From positions 1 to 64,000 of the forward strand of contig CABRNB010000001.1 in the NCBI GenBank assembly GCA_902472225.1: a stretch of 64,000 nucleotides of DNA. Reading direction: 5' to 3'. Origin of the DNA: Caccousia sp900752115 (GTDB lineage Bacteria > Bacillota > Clostridia > Oscillospirales > Acutalibacteraceae). Shown piece by piece: positions 43,210 to 52,330 of the stretch (position 1 is its first letter; the number at the start of each line of letters is the position of its first letter). A model generated the notes under the pieces. The model ran no database searches. It was not told where the DNA came from and was given only the letters and a program-made list of their open reading frames with translations. The position numbers were made by a program, and so were the translations under genes.

Positions 43210-44544
43210 TCAGCGAATGGCCTCGAGAGCCGGAATGCGCACAGCCTTGTTGGCCGGGTAGAATCCGGAACCAACGCCGATCAGGACGGAAAACAAGATG
43301 GAAAAGCCGTACAGCCAGAGGGGAATGACGGAAACACGCGAAATGCTTTCTCCGCCCACGATAGCGGGAAGAAGGTTTTCCACAGCGGGAGGCCCGAGAG
43401 AGAAAAAGTTAATTGACGTGGAAACGAGAAAACTGATGAAGCACCCGGACAGCCCTCCGACGAAACCGATGACGGCGGCCTCGAGGAGAAACAGTTTTCG
43501 GACGTCGTACACGTAGCAGCCGAGCGATTTCATGATTCCAATCTCGCGCGTCCGCTCGGAGATGGACGTCATCATCGTATTGGCGATGCCGAGCGCCGCG
43601 ACGACGAGGGCGACGGCGCCAAGTCCCGCGAGCATGAGCTGCTTTTGCCGTGCTTCCTCCTCCATCGGCTTGCGGATGCTCTCCATGGAGTCGGTGGGAA
43701 ACCCGAGCGTTTTAATCTCCTTCTCGGTCGGCGCGACAGCGTCGAGAGCCGCCGTTTTTACCAGGAGAGAGCCGTAGCCCTGCTTTTTGGTTCCCGGCTT
43801 TTGTGTTTTGGAAAGAACGTCCTGCAAATCGGAAAGTGTCATCAGGATGCCTTCCGTCGTTTCGTAGCCTTTGGAGCTGTCCTCCTTCAAAACGCCGACC
43901 ACCTTGTACGTAAAAGGAAAGCTTTGGGTTTCTGTCTCCGCAGTCAGGGTGACGGATTGGGAAAGCGGGGAAAAGTACGGATCAGGAGGATTGGAATAGT
44001 TTCCGTTTTCATCCGGTTCTCCGCTCCATCGATCGATGGTGTCGGATCCTTCCGGGCGCAGTGTGTCCCGGAAGGCGTAGGCAAAGTATTCTCCCACGAG
44101 AATTTCACCCTTCTGCTTGGGCCAGCGCCCTTCCTTGAGCCGGTAGCCCATGGCCTCGAGCTGTGCTGTGTCATATCCGGCAACGGTGGCCCAGTCCGTC
44201 CGAAAACGCCCGTTCGCTCCGGTTTGCAGGGAAACGGACACGCCGTCAAGCTCCTGCTTGGGGGTAACGGCCTGTACGCCGCGCATGGATCGGAGCTTTG
44301 CAATGAGCGCGTCGTCGAGCTGCTGTTTCCCGCGTCCCTTCTGCGGCGGCGTGACGGTAATGATGGTCAGATCTCCCATTTGCGACAGCAGACGTTCCTG
44401 GGACTCCCGCATTCCGAAGCCGATAGACGCCATCACGACGATGGAGCAGCAGCCGATGACAACGCCGAGCACAGTCAGCATGGTGCGCGACTTTCGCCGC
44501 AGAAGATTCTGCACACAGGTGCGGATCAGATCGTTTCGGTTCAT
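43210..44544 (-). CDS. ABC transporter permease (MacB/FtsX family)
   Basis: A 444-residue permease with one N-terminal membrane segment (MLTVLGVVIGCCSIVVMASIGFG), a large extracytoplasmic MacB-like periplasmic domain (about 45-275) and three C-terminal membrane segments. The architecture is that of type VII ABC systems, which act mechanically on exported substrates or envelope. It is the last gene of an ATPase - exported protein - permease operon. Confidence 0.92.
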   Translation of the reverse strand: MNRNDLIRTCVQNLLRRKSRTMLTVLGVVIGCCSIVVMASIGFGMRESQERLLSQMGDLTIITVTPPQKGRGKQQLDDALIAKLRSMRGVQAVTPKQELDGVSVSLQTGANGRFRTDWATVAGYDTAQLEAMGYRLKEGRWPKQKGEILVGEYFAYAFRDTLRPEGSDTIDRWSGEPDENGNYSNPPDPYFSPLSQSVTLTAETETQSFPFTYKVVGVLKEDSSKGYETTEGILMTLSDLQDVLSKTQKPGTKKQGYGSLLVKTAALDAVAPTEKEIKTLGFPTDSMESIRKPMEEEARQKQLMLAGLGAVALVVAALGIANTMMTSISERTREIGIMKSLGCYVYDVRKLFLLEAAVIGFVGGLSGCFISFLVSTSINFFSLGPPAVENLLPAIVGGESISRVSVIPLWLYGFSILFSVLIGVGSGFYPANKAVRIPALEAIR

Positions 44545-44547
44545 ACC

Positions 44548-46677
44548 TCATTCCTCCGTCTTCCCGGGATCTTCCGGTTCGGATTCCGGGTCTTCCCATT
44601 CGCTCCATGCAGCGTCCGTTTCCTGCGGTTTGTTCCTTTTGCGGCGGATCAGGATGGCGGCCGCCACCGCGAGAAAGACCGCCGCTCCGGTGCCGCCGAG
44701 AACGGGAAGCCACGGGAAGCCGCTTTCCTCCGGTTCCTCCTGGGGGGAATCGTTGTCAAGCATGGCGTCGATGGAGGGATCCTCCGCGATCAGCTCCACG
44801 GGAAATTCCTTTGTCTGCACTTTTTCGTTTGCGTCCTCGTACGTCACTTTGATGACCAGCGGGAGCACACCCGCCTCCTGCGGCGTAAACACAAAGCCGA
44901 TGCTGCCGCTCGCGCCCGCGCCGATGTTGCCCACATATTGCGTTTTGGACGGCGTCTCGACGCCCTCGCCCTCCACCGTAGCTTCCACGTTGGCGATCTC
45001 TCCCTTTCCTTTGTTGACGTACGGGAGCGTCAAAACGGCTTCCTCGCCTACGGACAGGGACTCAGGCGGCTTCGGCTCGCTGATCTCGAGGCGGTCCGGC
45101 TGCACAACGGGCATGGAAAGCCGGACGTCTTCGCTTGCCGAAGCCCGTTTTCCCGCATCGACGTATTCGTATTTGAAGGAGAGAGAAACGCTCTGCGCGC
45201 CGCTTTTTGCGCCCGGCAGAGCCTGCAGGGGAAGCGTCTGCTCCTGTTTGGCTCCGGCGGCAAGGGAAGTGTAGAAAAAGCTGCTGGTTCCACCGGAGAT
45301 GGTGAAGTTTTCTCCGCCGTCGACCGTCATGAGGACGTTCTCGATGGGGAGCTTTCCCGTGTTCTCAAAGCGGAAGCGAAGTTCGAAATCGCTTCCGGCG
45401 TCGACGCTCTCCCCGCCGAAGGAAAAGTCGGAGACGACCACATGCGGCACCGGGGCTTCCGTGCTCTCTTTTCCCGCGGCGGACGAGGCCGCTGCGGCGG
45501 GGATCGTCAGACGGTCGGAGGAGTCGCCCTGCGTCATCGTGCCGGAAGCGTCATAGGAGTACTTGAGCTCCGTCTGGATCGACTGGTTGGCGGAGGAAAT
45601 TTCCGGGAGCGCCCGGAGCTTGAGCGTTACGGAGGCACTCTTGCCCGGCTCCAGGTCGGGAAGGAGGGTGCTGCCCGTGCTGCTCTCGATCAGCAGAGAC
45701 TCGGATGGGGTGAACGAGGCCAGCGGGGAGAGAAGTTTGGTGCTTCCCATGTTGAGGAAGGTTACGGTGAGTTCCGCCGTTTCGCCTGCAGCGATTGGCT
45801 TTTTGAGCTCGGAGCGCGACGCAAGCACGACAGGCGGAGCTGTGCTGCCGGATACGGCGGCCGCCACGGGTAACTTTTCTGAGACGCTCGCCTGCGCGTC
45901 CGCGACATTGTTGAAGTAGGTGAATTTGAGATCGGCCTGGAGGGACTGGTTCGGAGACGAGACGGACGCAAGAGCCCGGATTTTGACTTTGACAGAGCCG
46001 GTCTGCTTGCCCCTGATGGCGTCGAGGAGGAAGGAATACGAACCGCCGGGGATGGTCAGGGAATCCGAGGGGGTGAAGGTAACGACCGGGGAACGCAGCT
46101 CGAGGTCGCTCAGGTTGCGGAAGGAGACGGTCAGCTCCGTTTCCCCGCCGGGGGCGAGAGGCTCCTTCTGTTCGCTGCAGGAGATCAGTACCATCGGCTC
46201 GGCCGCGGGGGAGTCGTTGTCCGTCTTCGGCTTGTCCTCGGTTATGCCTGCTTCCGCGATCGTTAATTCGATGAGCTGCGGAACGCCGCTGTCCCTGGGG
46301 GTGATCTGAAAGCGCAGGGCCTGGCCCGTCCCGGAATATTTGAGTTTGGAGAAGCGTACGCGCAGTTCAAGAGGGTCGGAGCCAGTGGATTTTTTCTCCA
46401 CGGAGACACTGCCGCCGGAAAAGCTGTCGATCAGTTTGCTGAAATCGTAGTTGGACGGCTGGAACGTGTCCGCGGTGAGGGAGACGTTCTTGACGAAAAC
46501 GGTGATGTCCGTGGCCGCGCCGCGTGTGAGACGGCCCTTGGAGATTGTGTAGCCGGTAGCAAAGAAGGAACCCTCTCCCGATTCCGGGGAATCAGCGAAA
46601 ACGGGGAGGCACAGGGAGAACAGAAGAGCGGCGGCGAGCACAAGGGCCGCGGCCTTTTTGAAGATGACAGGACGCAT
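44548..46677 (-). CDS. Exported membrane-anchored protein with repeated Ig-like (CARDB/NEW3-like) domains
   Basis: A 709-residue protein with a signal peptide (KKAAALVLAAALLFSLCLPVFA), a long extracytoplasmic part, and a C-terminal anchor (LPVLGGTGAAVFLAVAAAILI) followed by an acidic tail. At least four units recur at about 130-residue intervals, each beginning with a motif like GGETELTVSFRNLS, AGETAELTVTFLNM, AGSDFELRFRFENTG and VGEEAVLTLPYVNKG, as in CARDB or NEW3 beta-sandwich domains. Its place between ATPase and permease suggests an accessory subunit of the ABC system. The substrate is unknown. Confidence 0.8.
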   Translation of the reverse strand: MRPVIFKKAAALVLAAALLFSLCLPVFADSPESGEGSFFATGYTISKGRLTRGAATDITVFVKNVSLTADTFQPSNYDFSKLIDSFSGGSVSVEKKSTGSDPLELRVRFSKLKYSGTGQALRFQITPRDSGVPQLIELTIAEAGITEDKPKTDNDSPAAEPMVLISCSEQKEPLAPGGETELTVSFRNLSDLELRSPVVTFTPSDSLTIPGGSYSFLLDAIRGKQTGSVKVKIRALASVSSPNQSLQADLKFTYFNNVADAQASVSEKLPVAAAVSGSTAPPVVLASRSELKKPIAAGETAELTVTFLNMGSTKLLSPLASFTPSESLLIESSTGSTLLPDLEPGKSASVTLKLRALPEISSANQSIQTELKYSYDASGTMTQGDSSDRLTIPAAAASSAAGKESTEAPVPHVVVSDFSFGGESVDAGSDFELRFRFENTGKLPIENVLMTVDGGENFTISGGTSSFFYTSLAAGAKQEQTLPLQALPGAKSGAQSVSLSFKYEYVDAGKRASASEDVRLSMPVVQPDRLEISEPKPPESLSVGEEAVLTLPYVNKGKGEIANVEATVEGEGVETPSKTQYVGNIGAGASGSIGFVFTPQEAGVLPLVIKVTYEDANEKVQTKEFPVELIAEDPSIDAMLDNDSPQEEPEESGFPWLPVLGGTGAAVFLAVAAAILIRRKRNKPQETDAAWSEWEDPESEPEDPGKTEE

Positions 46678-46682
46678 CGGCG

Positions 46683-47399
46683 TTACCTCCTTTTCTGAAT
46701 TTCATCTCCGACAATCGCGCCGTCAATCAGGTGAACGACACGGTCGGCGTATGATGCCATCTCGGGGTCGTGTGTGACGAGTACAATGGTCTGGTGATAG
46801 GTTCGTGCAAATCCGCAGATCATTTCCATGATCTCCACGGTCGTTTTGGAGTCGAGATTGCCTGTCGGCTCGTCGGCGAAGACGACGTCGGGGCGTGCGA
46901 TAAAGGCGCGGGCAATGCCGGCGCGCTGCTGTTGGCCGCCGGATGTCTGACCGGGAAAGTGATCGAGGCGGTGGGCGAGACCCACGCGGCACAGAAGCTG
47001 CCGGGCCATTTTTTCCCTTTTGGCCCGCGGTACGCCGCGGAACATCAGCGGCATCGCCACGTTTTCCGTGATGGTCAGGTACGGCAGAAGATTGTATGCC
47101 TGAAACACGAAGCCGAGATGGTTTTGTCGGAAGGCCGCCAGCTCATTCTCGTTCATGCGGGAGACGCACGCGCCTCCGATCCGTACTTCGCCGCGGGTCG
47201 GTTTTTCCATGCCGGCGAGCTGGTTGAGCAGCGTGCTTTTTCCGGAACCGGAGGTGCCGAAGATACAGCAGATCTCCCCGCGCATGATCTGCAGATTGAT
47301 GTTTCCGAGTGCGACAACCGTCTCGCTTCCGAGCGGATACTCCTTGCGCAGATTGCGCACTTCAATGATAGGTCTGTCACGCGGACTGATGGCTCCCAT
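46683..47399 (-). CDS. ABC transporter ATP-binding protein (LolD/MacB type)
   Basis: A 238-residue ATPase with Walker A GTSGSGKST, Q-loop FVFQAYNLLPY, signature TSGGQQQRAGIARAF (Thr in place of the usual Leu), Walker B VVFADEPTGNLDSKT and H-loop LVTHDPEMASY. It powers the permease. GGAGGCGGG lies upstream. The first gene of the operon, with a roughly 440-base gap to the histidine kinase gene. Confidence 0.95.
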   Translation of the reverse strand: MGAISPRDRPIIEVRNLRKEYPLGSETVVALGNINLQIMRGEICCIFGTSGSGKSTLLNQLAGMEKPTRGEVRIGGACVSRMNENELAAFRQNHLGFVFQAYNLLPYLTITENVAMPLMFRGVPRAKREKMARQLLCRVGLAHRLDHFPGQTSGGQQQRAGIARAFIARPDVVFADEPTGNLDSKTTVEIMEMICGFARTYHQTIVLVTHDPEMASYADRVVHLIDGAIVGDEIQKRR

Positions 47400-47618
47400 C
47401 GCCCCGCCTCCTTTTCCGAGCGCTGTTTCTGTGATGTTTTTCCGGGCGGGGGAACAGGCTGTCCGTTATTCCCCGTCCTTTGCACCTATCGTACCTCTTT
47501 TCTCTTGCGGGGACCTTGAGGAAACCTAAAGATTTGTTAAGGTTCGGAAAAAGAAGGAAGGGATTGTCGAAAAAGAAAAAACCAACATCTGTCTGCGCAA
47601 AAGAATAGAAGCCAACAA

Positions 47619-47680
47619 GAAAAACCGGCCTGAAAAGGGGCGGTTCGCTTCCTTTTCAGGCCGGTTTTTGTGCTTTTTTT
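47619..47680. terminator. Terminator-type repeat, copy 3
   Basis: AAAAACCGGCCTGAAAAGG ... CCTTTTCAGGCCGGTTTTT forms a near-perfect 17-base stem. It is the clearest member of the three-copy family. Confidence 0.85.
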
Positions 47681-47767
47681 AGTGCGGCTATTTTGCAGCA
47701 GCTTTCGAAGAGAAACAGTAAAAGAGAGACCGTAAAACAGAAAAATTCCGAAATGAAATTTTCGGTC

Positions 47768-47819
47768 AAGCCTTTTATAAAAGGCTTGCGGGTTATCCAA
47801 AAGGGCAGCGCCCTTTTGG
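47768..47819 (-). terminator. Tandem hairpins after the histidine kinase gene
   Basis: AAGCCTTTTATAAAAGGCTT (47768-47787, perfect palindrome) and CCAAAAGGGC-AGC-GCCCTTTTGG (47797-47819) stand just behind the kinase stop. The rest of 47400-47842 shows no gene. Confidence 0.6.
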
Positions 47820-47842
47820 TTCTTCGCCGCGCGGCTTGCTGT

Positions 47843-49399
47843 TTACCGTGCTGCGGGAAGGGTAATCAAAAATTCCGCGCCGTGGCCGAGAACGGGGTGC
47901 GCGGACAGCGCGATCGTTCCGCCGTGCAGTTCGACAATGCGCCGGGTAATGGACAGGCCGAGTCCGCTGCCTCCGCCGCCGCGCGCATCGCTGCCGACAA
48001 CGAAAGGATCGAAGATGGTGCGCGCTTTTTCCCTGGGAATTCCCGCCCCATTGTCCGCGATGCGGATAAGGACGCTGTCTCCGTCGCGCCGAACGGAGAC
48101 AAGCAGCAGGGTGCCGAGACGGTTGTGGCGCAGCGAGTTCGTGATCAGGTTATCGAGAGCGCGTCCGAGTTGGAACGCGTCGAGGCGGCAGAAGATCGGC
48201 TCCTCGGGAATGCGGACGTCAAGCCCGAAGCCTGCCAGTTCGATTTCACCGTATTTTCCGGCAAGGTATTCGCGCAGATATTCGCACAGATCCCGCTGCT
48301 CCGGATGGAGGACAAACGCGGGGTGCTCAACCTTTCCGTACTCGTGGAAAGCGTCGGCGAGCTGAGCAAGCGACCGGGAGCGTGAGCGGATGACCTCGAG
48401 GCAGCGTGCCTGCTCTTCGGGAGGAATTTTTCCTGACGCGAGCGCGTCGGCGTATCCGGCAATCACCGTGACGGGTGTTTTCAGATCATGCGAGACGTCC
48501 GCAATCATCTGCTGCCGGGCGCGATCGAGGCGGTCACGTTCCTTTTCGCTCTCCTCGAGGCGGGAGGAGAGAACGTCGAAGCTGCGTCCGATCCGCCGGA
48601 TTTCCCGCACGCCGGAGCAATCTCCCACCGTAACGGAGCGGCCCTCCGCTCGGGCGGCGATTGCCTCGCCGAGCCGGTCAAGCGGCCTGCGGATGGCCCG
48701 GCTGATCCGTACGACAAAGAACACCGCCGCCAGCACACAGAGGGGCGGCAGGAGAAGCCAGATACGCAGGGAGGCCTGATATGCACGGTAGGTTTCTTGT
48801 TCGTCGGGATAGGCGGTTTTCATAAGCAGAATCAGGGACCTGCCGCCGCTCTCGAAGGCTGTGAGGCTGAGATCGGCCTTGGCGGGGAGGATGCCGGCGA
48901 GCAGTGCGTACTCGCGCTGGGTATATTGCGTTTTTCCGTCGCTGAGGCCGCCGGAGACGACGCGGTACGAGGAGTCGAGCACCATTTCCTCCGAGGAACC
49001 GTCCGACATATACCGCGTGACGTGGTATTGTGTCTCGCCGTCTGTCCCGCGGACCGGGTAAGCTTCCACGTGAGAGCCGGAGTCGTATTCGCTGACGCAG
49101 GCCAGTTCCCCCGCCGTCATCCCGCCGAGCGAATCGTCGGACGCCCAAAGCGCCTCGCCTTCCGGCGTGAGAACGGCAAACGCATCCTCTCCGCCGAGAT
49201 AGGAGCGCAGCGTGTCAAAGCTCCCTCCCGTGAGCGCGGGATCGGAGACAAGCCCGTCCCAGTCCGTGACGTCATAGATTCGATCGACGCTGGCGTTCCA
49301 CAGCCAGTAAACGCCGACTGCCACTGCGGCAAGCGTTACGGCGAACAGGAGGAAGGATTCCGTGAGAAGCGCGGACAGGCCGCGCTCCTTACGCTTCAA
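47843..49399 (-). CDS. Sensor histidine kinase
   Basis: A 518-residue membrane kinase. Two membrane segments (about 14-34 and 225-250) bracket an extracytoplasmic sensor with conserved features of a dCACHE/PAS-like fold. A HAMP region follows, then DHp with the H box IADVSHDLKTPVTVIAG, N box RALDNLITNSLRHN, and G boxes IADNGAGIPREKA and GGGGSGLGLSI. It overlaps the response regulator gene by 11 bases. Likely regulates the downstream ABC operon. Confidence 0.94.
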   Translation of the reverse strand: MKRKERGLSALLTESFLLFAVTLAAVAVGVYWLWNASVDRIYDVTDWDGLVSDPALTGGSFDTLRSYLGGEDAFAVLTPEGEALWASDDSLGGMTAGELACVSEYDSGSHVEAYPVRGTDGETQYHVTRYMSDGSSEEMVLDSSYRVVSGGLSDGKTQYTQREYALLAGILPAKADLSLTAFESGGRSLILLMKTAYPDEQETYRAYQASLRIWLLLPPLCVLAAVFFVVRISRAIRRPLDRLGEAIAARAEGRSVTVGDCSGVREIRRIGRSFDVLSSRLEESEKERDRLDRARQQMIADVSHDLKTPVTVIAGYADALASGKIPPEEQARCLEVIRSRSRSLAQLADAFHEYGKVEHPAFVLHPEQRDLCEYLREYLAGKYGEIELAGFGLDVRIPEEPIFCRLDAFQLGRALDNLITNSLRHNRLGTLLLVSVRRDGDSVLIRIADNGAGIPREKARTIFDPFVVGSDARGGGGSGLGLSITRRIVELHGGTIALSAHPVLGHGAEFLITLPAAR

Positions 49400-50063
49400 T
49401 TTTGTACCCGAGCCCGCGAATGGTAACGATATGACGCGGGTTTTTCGGGTCCTCCTCGATCTTGTCGCGAAGCCTGGAGATATGGACCATCATGGTGACG
49501 TCGCTGCTCTCAAAATATTCGCCCGCAATTCCCTCGTAGAGCTGCACCTTTGTGAAAATCCGGCCGGGTGAGCGCATGAGAAGCGCGAGAATTTTGTATT
49601 CCATCGGCGTGAGCGGGACAAGCTGCCCGTTTTTCCGCAGCTCGCAGCGCGCCGTGTCAAGCGTCAGCTCTCCCACCGTGAGCAGGTTTCCCGCGCCGCG
49701 TTCCGTCCGCCGCAGCTGGGCCTTCACGCGCGCGACAATCTCCATGGGATTGAACGGTTTTGCGACGTAGTCGTCCGCGCCGAGATTGAGGCCGAGAATT
49801 TTGTCTACGTCCTGGCTCTTGGCGGAGAGAATCAGGATCGGAATGTCACTCTGCCGCCGCAGCGCTTTGGTGAGCTCAAAACCGTTCATACGCGGCATCA
49901 TTACGTCAAGAATCGCGAGCTGGGGCGAACACTCCTCCGCTTTGCGCAGTGCCTCGGCTCCGTCCGCCGCCTCGACAATTTCAAAGCCTTCGCCCTCGAG
50001 ATAGAGGCGCAGCAGGCCGCGAATGTCGGCGTCGTCCTCTGCGATCAGAATTTTCGTCCCCAT
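49389..50063 (-). CDS. OmpR-family response regulator
   Basis: A 224-residue regulator: receiver domain with acidic pair IAEDDAD, phospho-acceptor D53 (LAILDVMMPRMNG), Lys in YVAKPFNPMEI; and a winged-helix DNA-binding domain (LTPMEYKILALLMRSPG, SSDVTMMVHISRLRDKI, TIRGLGYKI). The same direction and overlap show joint synthesis with the kinase. Confidence 0.95.
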   Translation of the reverse strand: MGTKILIAEDDADIRGLLRLYLEGEGFEIVEAADGAEALRKAEECSPQLAILDVMMPRMNGFELTKALRRQSDIPILILSAKSQDVDKILGLNLGADDYVAKPFNPMEIVARVKAQLRRTERGAGNLLTVGELTLDTARCELRKNGQLVPLTPMEYKILALLMRSPGRIFTKVQLYEGIAGEYFESSDVTMMVHISRLRDKIEEDPKNPRHIVTIRGLGYKIEA

Positions 50064-50156
50064 TGTTTCGACCTCCCTGTCGTTTATCTGCCCTTATGCT
50101 ACACTGCGCGGACTATTCTTGTCAACCGGGGCGGAGAAAAGTTCCCCGAAGGAGAA

Positions 50157-50201
50157 GGAACGCCGTGTTTCTGCTCCCTTTGGGGAGAGGACACGGCGTT
50201 C
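50157..50201 (-). terminator. Hairpin after the sulfatase remnant
   Basis: AACGCCGTGT and ACACGGCGTT pair over a 22-base loop between 50159 and 50201; a second short stem GCTCCC/GGGGAG lies in the loop. It would form in either orientation between the sulfatase remnant and the response regulator promoter region. Confidence 0.5.
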
Positions 50202-50208
50202 AATGGAC

Positions 50209-51011
50209 TCAGCAGTTGGGCAGAGTTGCGTTCGAGAGGCAGTTGACGGGCGTGCGGCCCGGAATCAGGCGCTCGCCGTCGGAGTAGCCTTCCTCGGAAT
50301 CTTTGAGCTCCGCAATCAGCAGGCGGCGCAGGTACGCGATCCGCTTCTGTTTGTCCGGATCGCCGATTGCGTTGTGCGTCTCGTCCGGATCGTGCTCGAG
50401 GTCGAAATACTGCTCCTCATTTCGCTCGGGCAGCCAGATATATTTGTCCGTCTTCGTGACGATGAACTGGCTCGACCAGCGGTTGAAGGAGAAGCTGTGC
50501 TCGCCGTGCAGATAGTCGCGCTCGACGGGCCGCAGCATACTTTGCCCGTCCAGGTGCTTCGGGATCGGCGCGCCCGCCAGGTCGAGCAGCGTGGGCATCA
50601 CGTCGCGCAGCTCAACGAGAGAATTGTCCACGCGGCCGCGCGGGCCGATGAAACGCTCCGGGCCGCTGATGAACATGGGGATATGGGCGCTGCCGTTGTA
50701 GGGCAGCGATTTGCGGCACCAGCCGTGATCGGAGAGCATCTCGCCGTGATCGGAGGTAAAGAGGATCACCGTATTATCCATCAGCTTATGCTCGATCAGC
50801 GCCTGGAGAATGCGCCCAATCTGATGGTCGACGTGGGTGATGCAAGCGTAGTAGCCGACCTGCTGCTGGCGGATGAGCTCCGGGTCACGGGAACCGGTGC
50901 AGGAATTAAAGACTATACCGCGTTTTTCGAGCATCGCCTTGTCATCCCAGTCGCCGCGCACGGGCGGGCGAAGGTTTTTGTCCTTGTAAAGGTCAAAGTA
51001 CGACTCTTTTT
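50209..51011 (-). pseudogene. Sulfatase, 5'-truncated remnant
   Basis: Only the C-terminal half of a sulfatase is present (about 265 residues of the usual 450-500). Visible are ESYFDLYKDKNLRPP, the metal-binding TSDHGEMLSDHG, GSAHIPMFISGPERF and the final GDPDKQ region. The N-terminal domain with the formylglycine Cys/Ser motif (CxPxR) is absent. Just before the homologous part, on the minus strand at 51014, ATGAAAAAG follows a GAGAGGAG site in another frame, which looks like the start of an unrelated gene joined to the sulfatase. The open frame extends to 51171 but that part is hairpin-rich and unlike sulfatases. Enzymatically dead as read. Confidence 0.8.
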
Positions 51012-51140
51012 CATGCAGTGCTGCTCCTCTCTCAAAACTCCGGGCGGGGCGGTCCCGTTCGGCACATCCGGCCCGGAGAGGTGGCTGCGGGGGAGGGCGG
51101 CGTCCGGCGCGCGCCGGACGCTTTCCCGTGATAGTAGAAC

Positions 51141-51163
51141 AGGGAGGCTCTAAGCCTCCCCGT
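51141..51163 (-). terminator. Terminator of the binding-protein gene
   Basis: Minus strand GGGGAGGC-TTAG-AGCCTCCC just after the gene, with few T; a further perfect palindrome GCGTCCGGCGC/GCGCCGGACGC lies at 51099-51121. Confidence 0.55.
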
Positions 51164-51204
51164 TCCGTCATGCAAGTATGTTTCCGTTCAGCGGAACGCG
51201 CGGA

Positions 51205-52008
51205 TTAATACAGCGCGTCCATAGCCTCCACAAAGCCCTGACCGTCGAGGCTGCCCTCGAAGAGCTTCGCGGCGGGATCCTGGAAGGCGGTGCCGAGGTC
51301 AGCGTTGGCGTTCATGCCGCAGTTCCAGTCGTAAACGCCGGTCTGGACGTTGAAGGCCTCACGGACACCGGCCAGCATCTCGGGCCACTCCTCATTGCGG
51401 ATATCGGCCGGAATGCCGTTGCTCGCCATAGCCATCTTGGCGTCATACTCACCGGAGGTGATTTTCACGATGAGATCGAAGGCCTCCTGCGGATGCTCGG
51501 AGTAGGAGGGGATGGCGATCAGCTCGCCGGCCCAGTTGCGCACCGCGGCGGGCAGCGCAGCGACGGCGTAATCCTCATAGCCCACAGCCGCTGCCATGTC
51601 CTCGAGGCTCAGGCAGCTTTTGTTGTACTGCGTGGAAACGCGCTGGAAGTCCTCGTCGAAGAGGTCGATGGAAGTTTTGCTGTCCAGAGCGGCCTGGATG
51701 GTCTGCTGCTGGGTGTCACGGCCGTTCCACTGCACGGTGACCTGAATGCCGGTCTCCGCCGTGTAGGCGTCAATGGTCTCCTGAATGGCGATGGCCTGCG
51801 GTTCGGTGGAGTTCCACATGGACCAGTAGGTCAGCGTGACGTCGCTCGTCGCGCCGCCCTCGGCGTCGTCTCCGGCGTCGGCGACGCTCTCGGTGGTATC
51901 ACCGGCAGACTCGCCGCCGGCAGTGCTGGAGGCAGGCGCGGTCTGGCAGGCGCTCAGGGCGCCGGCAACGAGGAGCGCGGCCAGGATGGTGCTGAGAAGC
52001 TTTTTCAT
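51205..52008 (-). CDS. ABC sugar substrate-binding lipoprotein, internally deleted
   Basis: The start at 52008 (GGGAGGG upstream) gives 267 residues, far below the usual 420-450. A lipoprotein signal peptide with lipobox LSAC precedes a Ser/Ala-rich linker and the first lobe (VTLTYWSMWNSTEPQ, AALDSKTSIDLFDEDFQRV). At about residue 150, after ELIAIPSYS, the sequence jumps to EHPQEAFDLIVKITSG, a C-terminal family element, so about 150 residues including hinge and second-lobe core seem missing in frame. It may be expressed but is probably inactive. The usual permease genes are absent. Confidence 0.75.
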   Translation of the reverse strand: MKKLLSTILAALLVAGALSACQTAPASSTAGGESAGDTTESVADAGDDAEGGATSDVTLTYWSMWNSTEPQAIAIQETIDAYTAETGIQVTVQWNGRDTQQQTIQAALDSKTSIDLFDEDFQRVSTQYNKSCLSLEDMAAAVGYEDYAVAALPAAVRNWAGELIAIPSYSEHPQEAFDLIVKITSGEYDAKMAMASNGIPADIRNEEWPEMLAGVREAFNVQTGVYDWNCGMNANADLGTAFQDPAAKLFEGSLDGQGFVEAMDALY

Positions 52009-52330
52009 AAAATAAACCCTCCCTAAATTGAGCAGGCGGCTGAAGATAAAATTTCTGTACAAAATTTCTATAATTCTTAACCTGTTTCTGTACCTTTAGT
52101 ATACAGGAAACCAAAAGAAAAGGAACTGGAATCTTGCTCTATCCTTTATATTTGTTGTGAAAGATGCCTGATTTTTCTAAACTTTGAGGGAAAAATGCTG
52201 CTTTTCCTCTTTTCTTCGGGGAGCGTCAAGGCTTTTTTCGACGCTTTTTGCACTGTTTCCACGCCGACAGGCACGCACCAAAAAAAGCCGGGAGCTCAAT
52301 CGGTGAGCTCCCGGCTTTCGGGTCGGAATT
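52009..52330. terminator. Intergenic region with dcd terminator
   Basis: Hairpin GCCGGGAGCTC-AATCGGT-GAGCTCCCGGC (52287-52315) with T run on the minus strand ends the dcd transcript. On the minus strand TATACT at about 52099-52104 may be the -10 of the binding-protein gene; its -35 is unclear. No gene seen. Confidence 0.8.

Noticed and set aside
43024..43416. 130-codon plus-strand frame after the AraC promoter region
   Set aside because: It contains the terminator-type repeat and runs into the permease 3' end; no support as a gene.
43645..45873. 742-codon plus-strand frame over the ABC permease and exported protein
   Set aside because: Antisense of two genes with signal peptide, membrane segments and ABC context.
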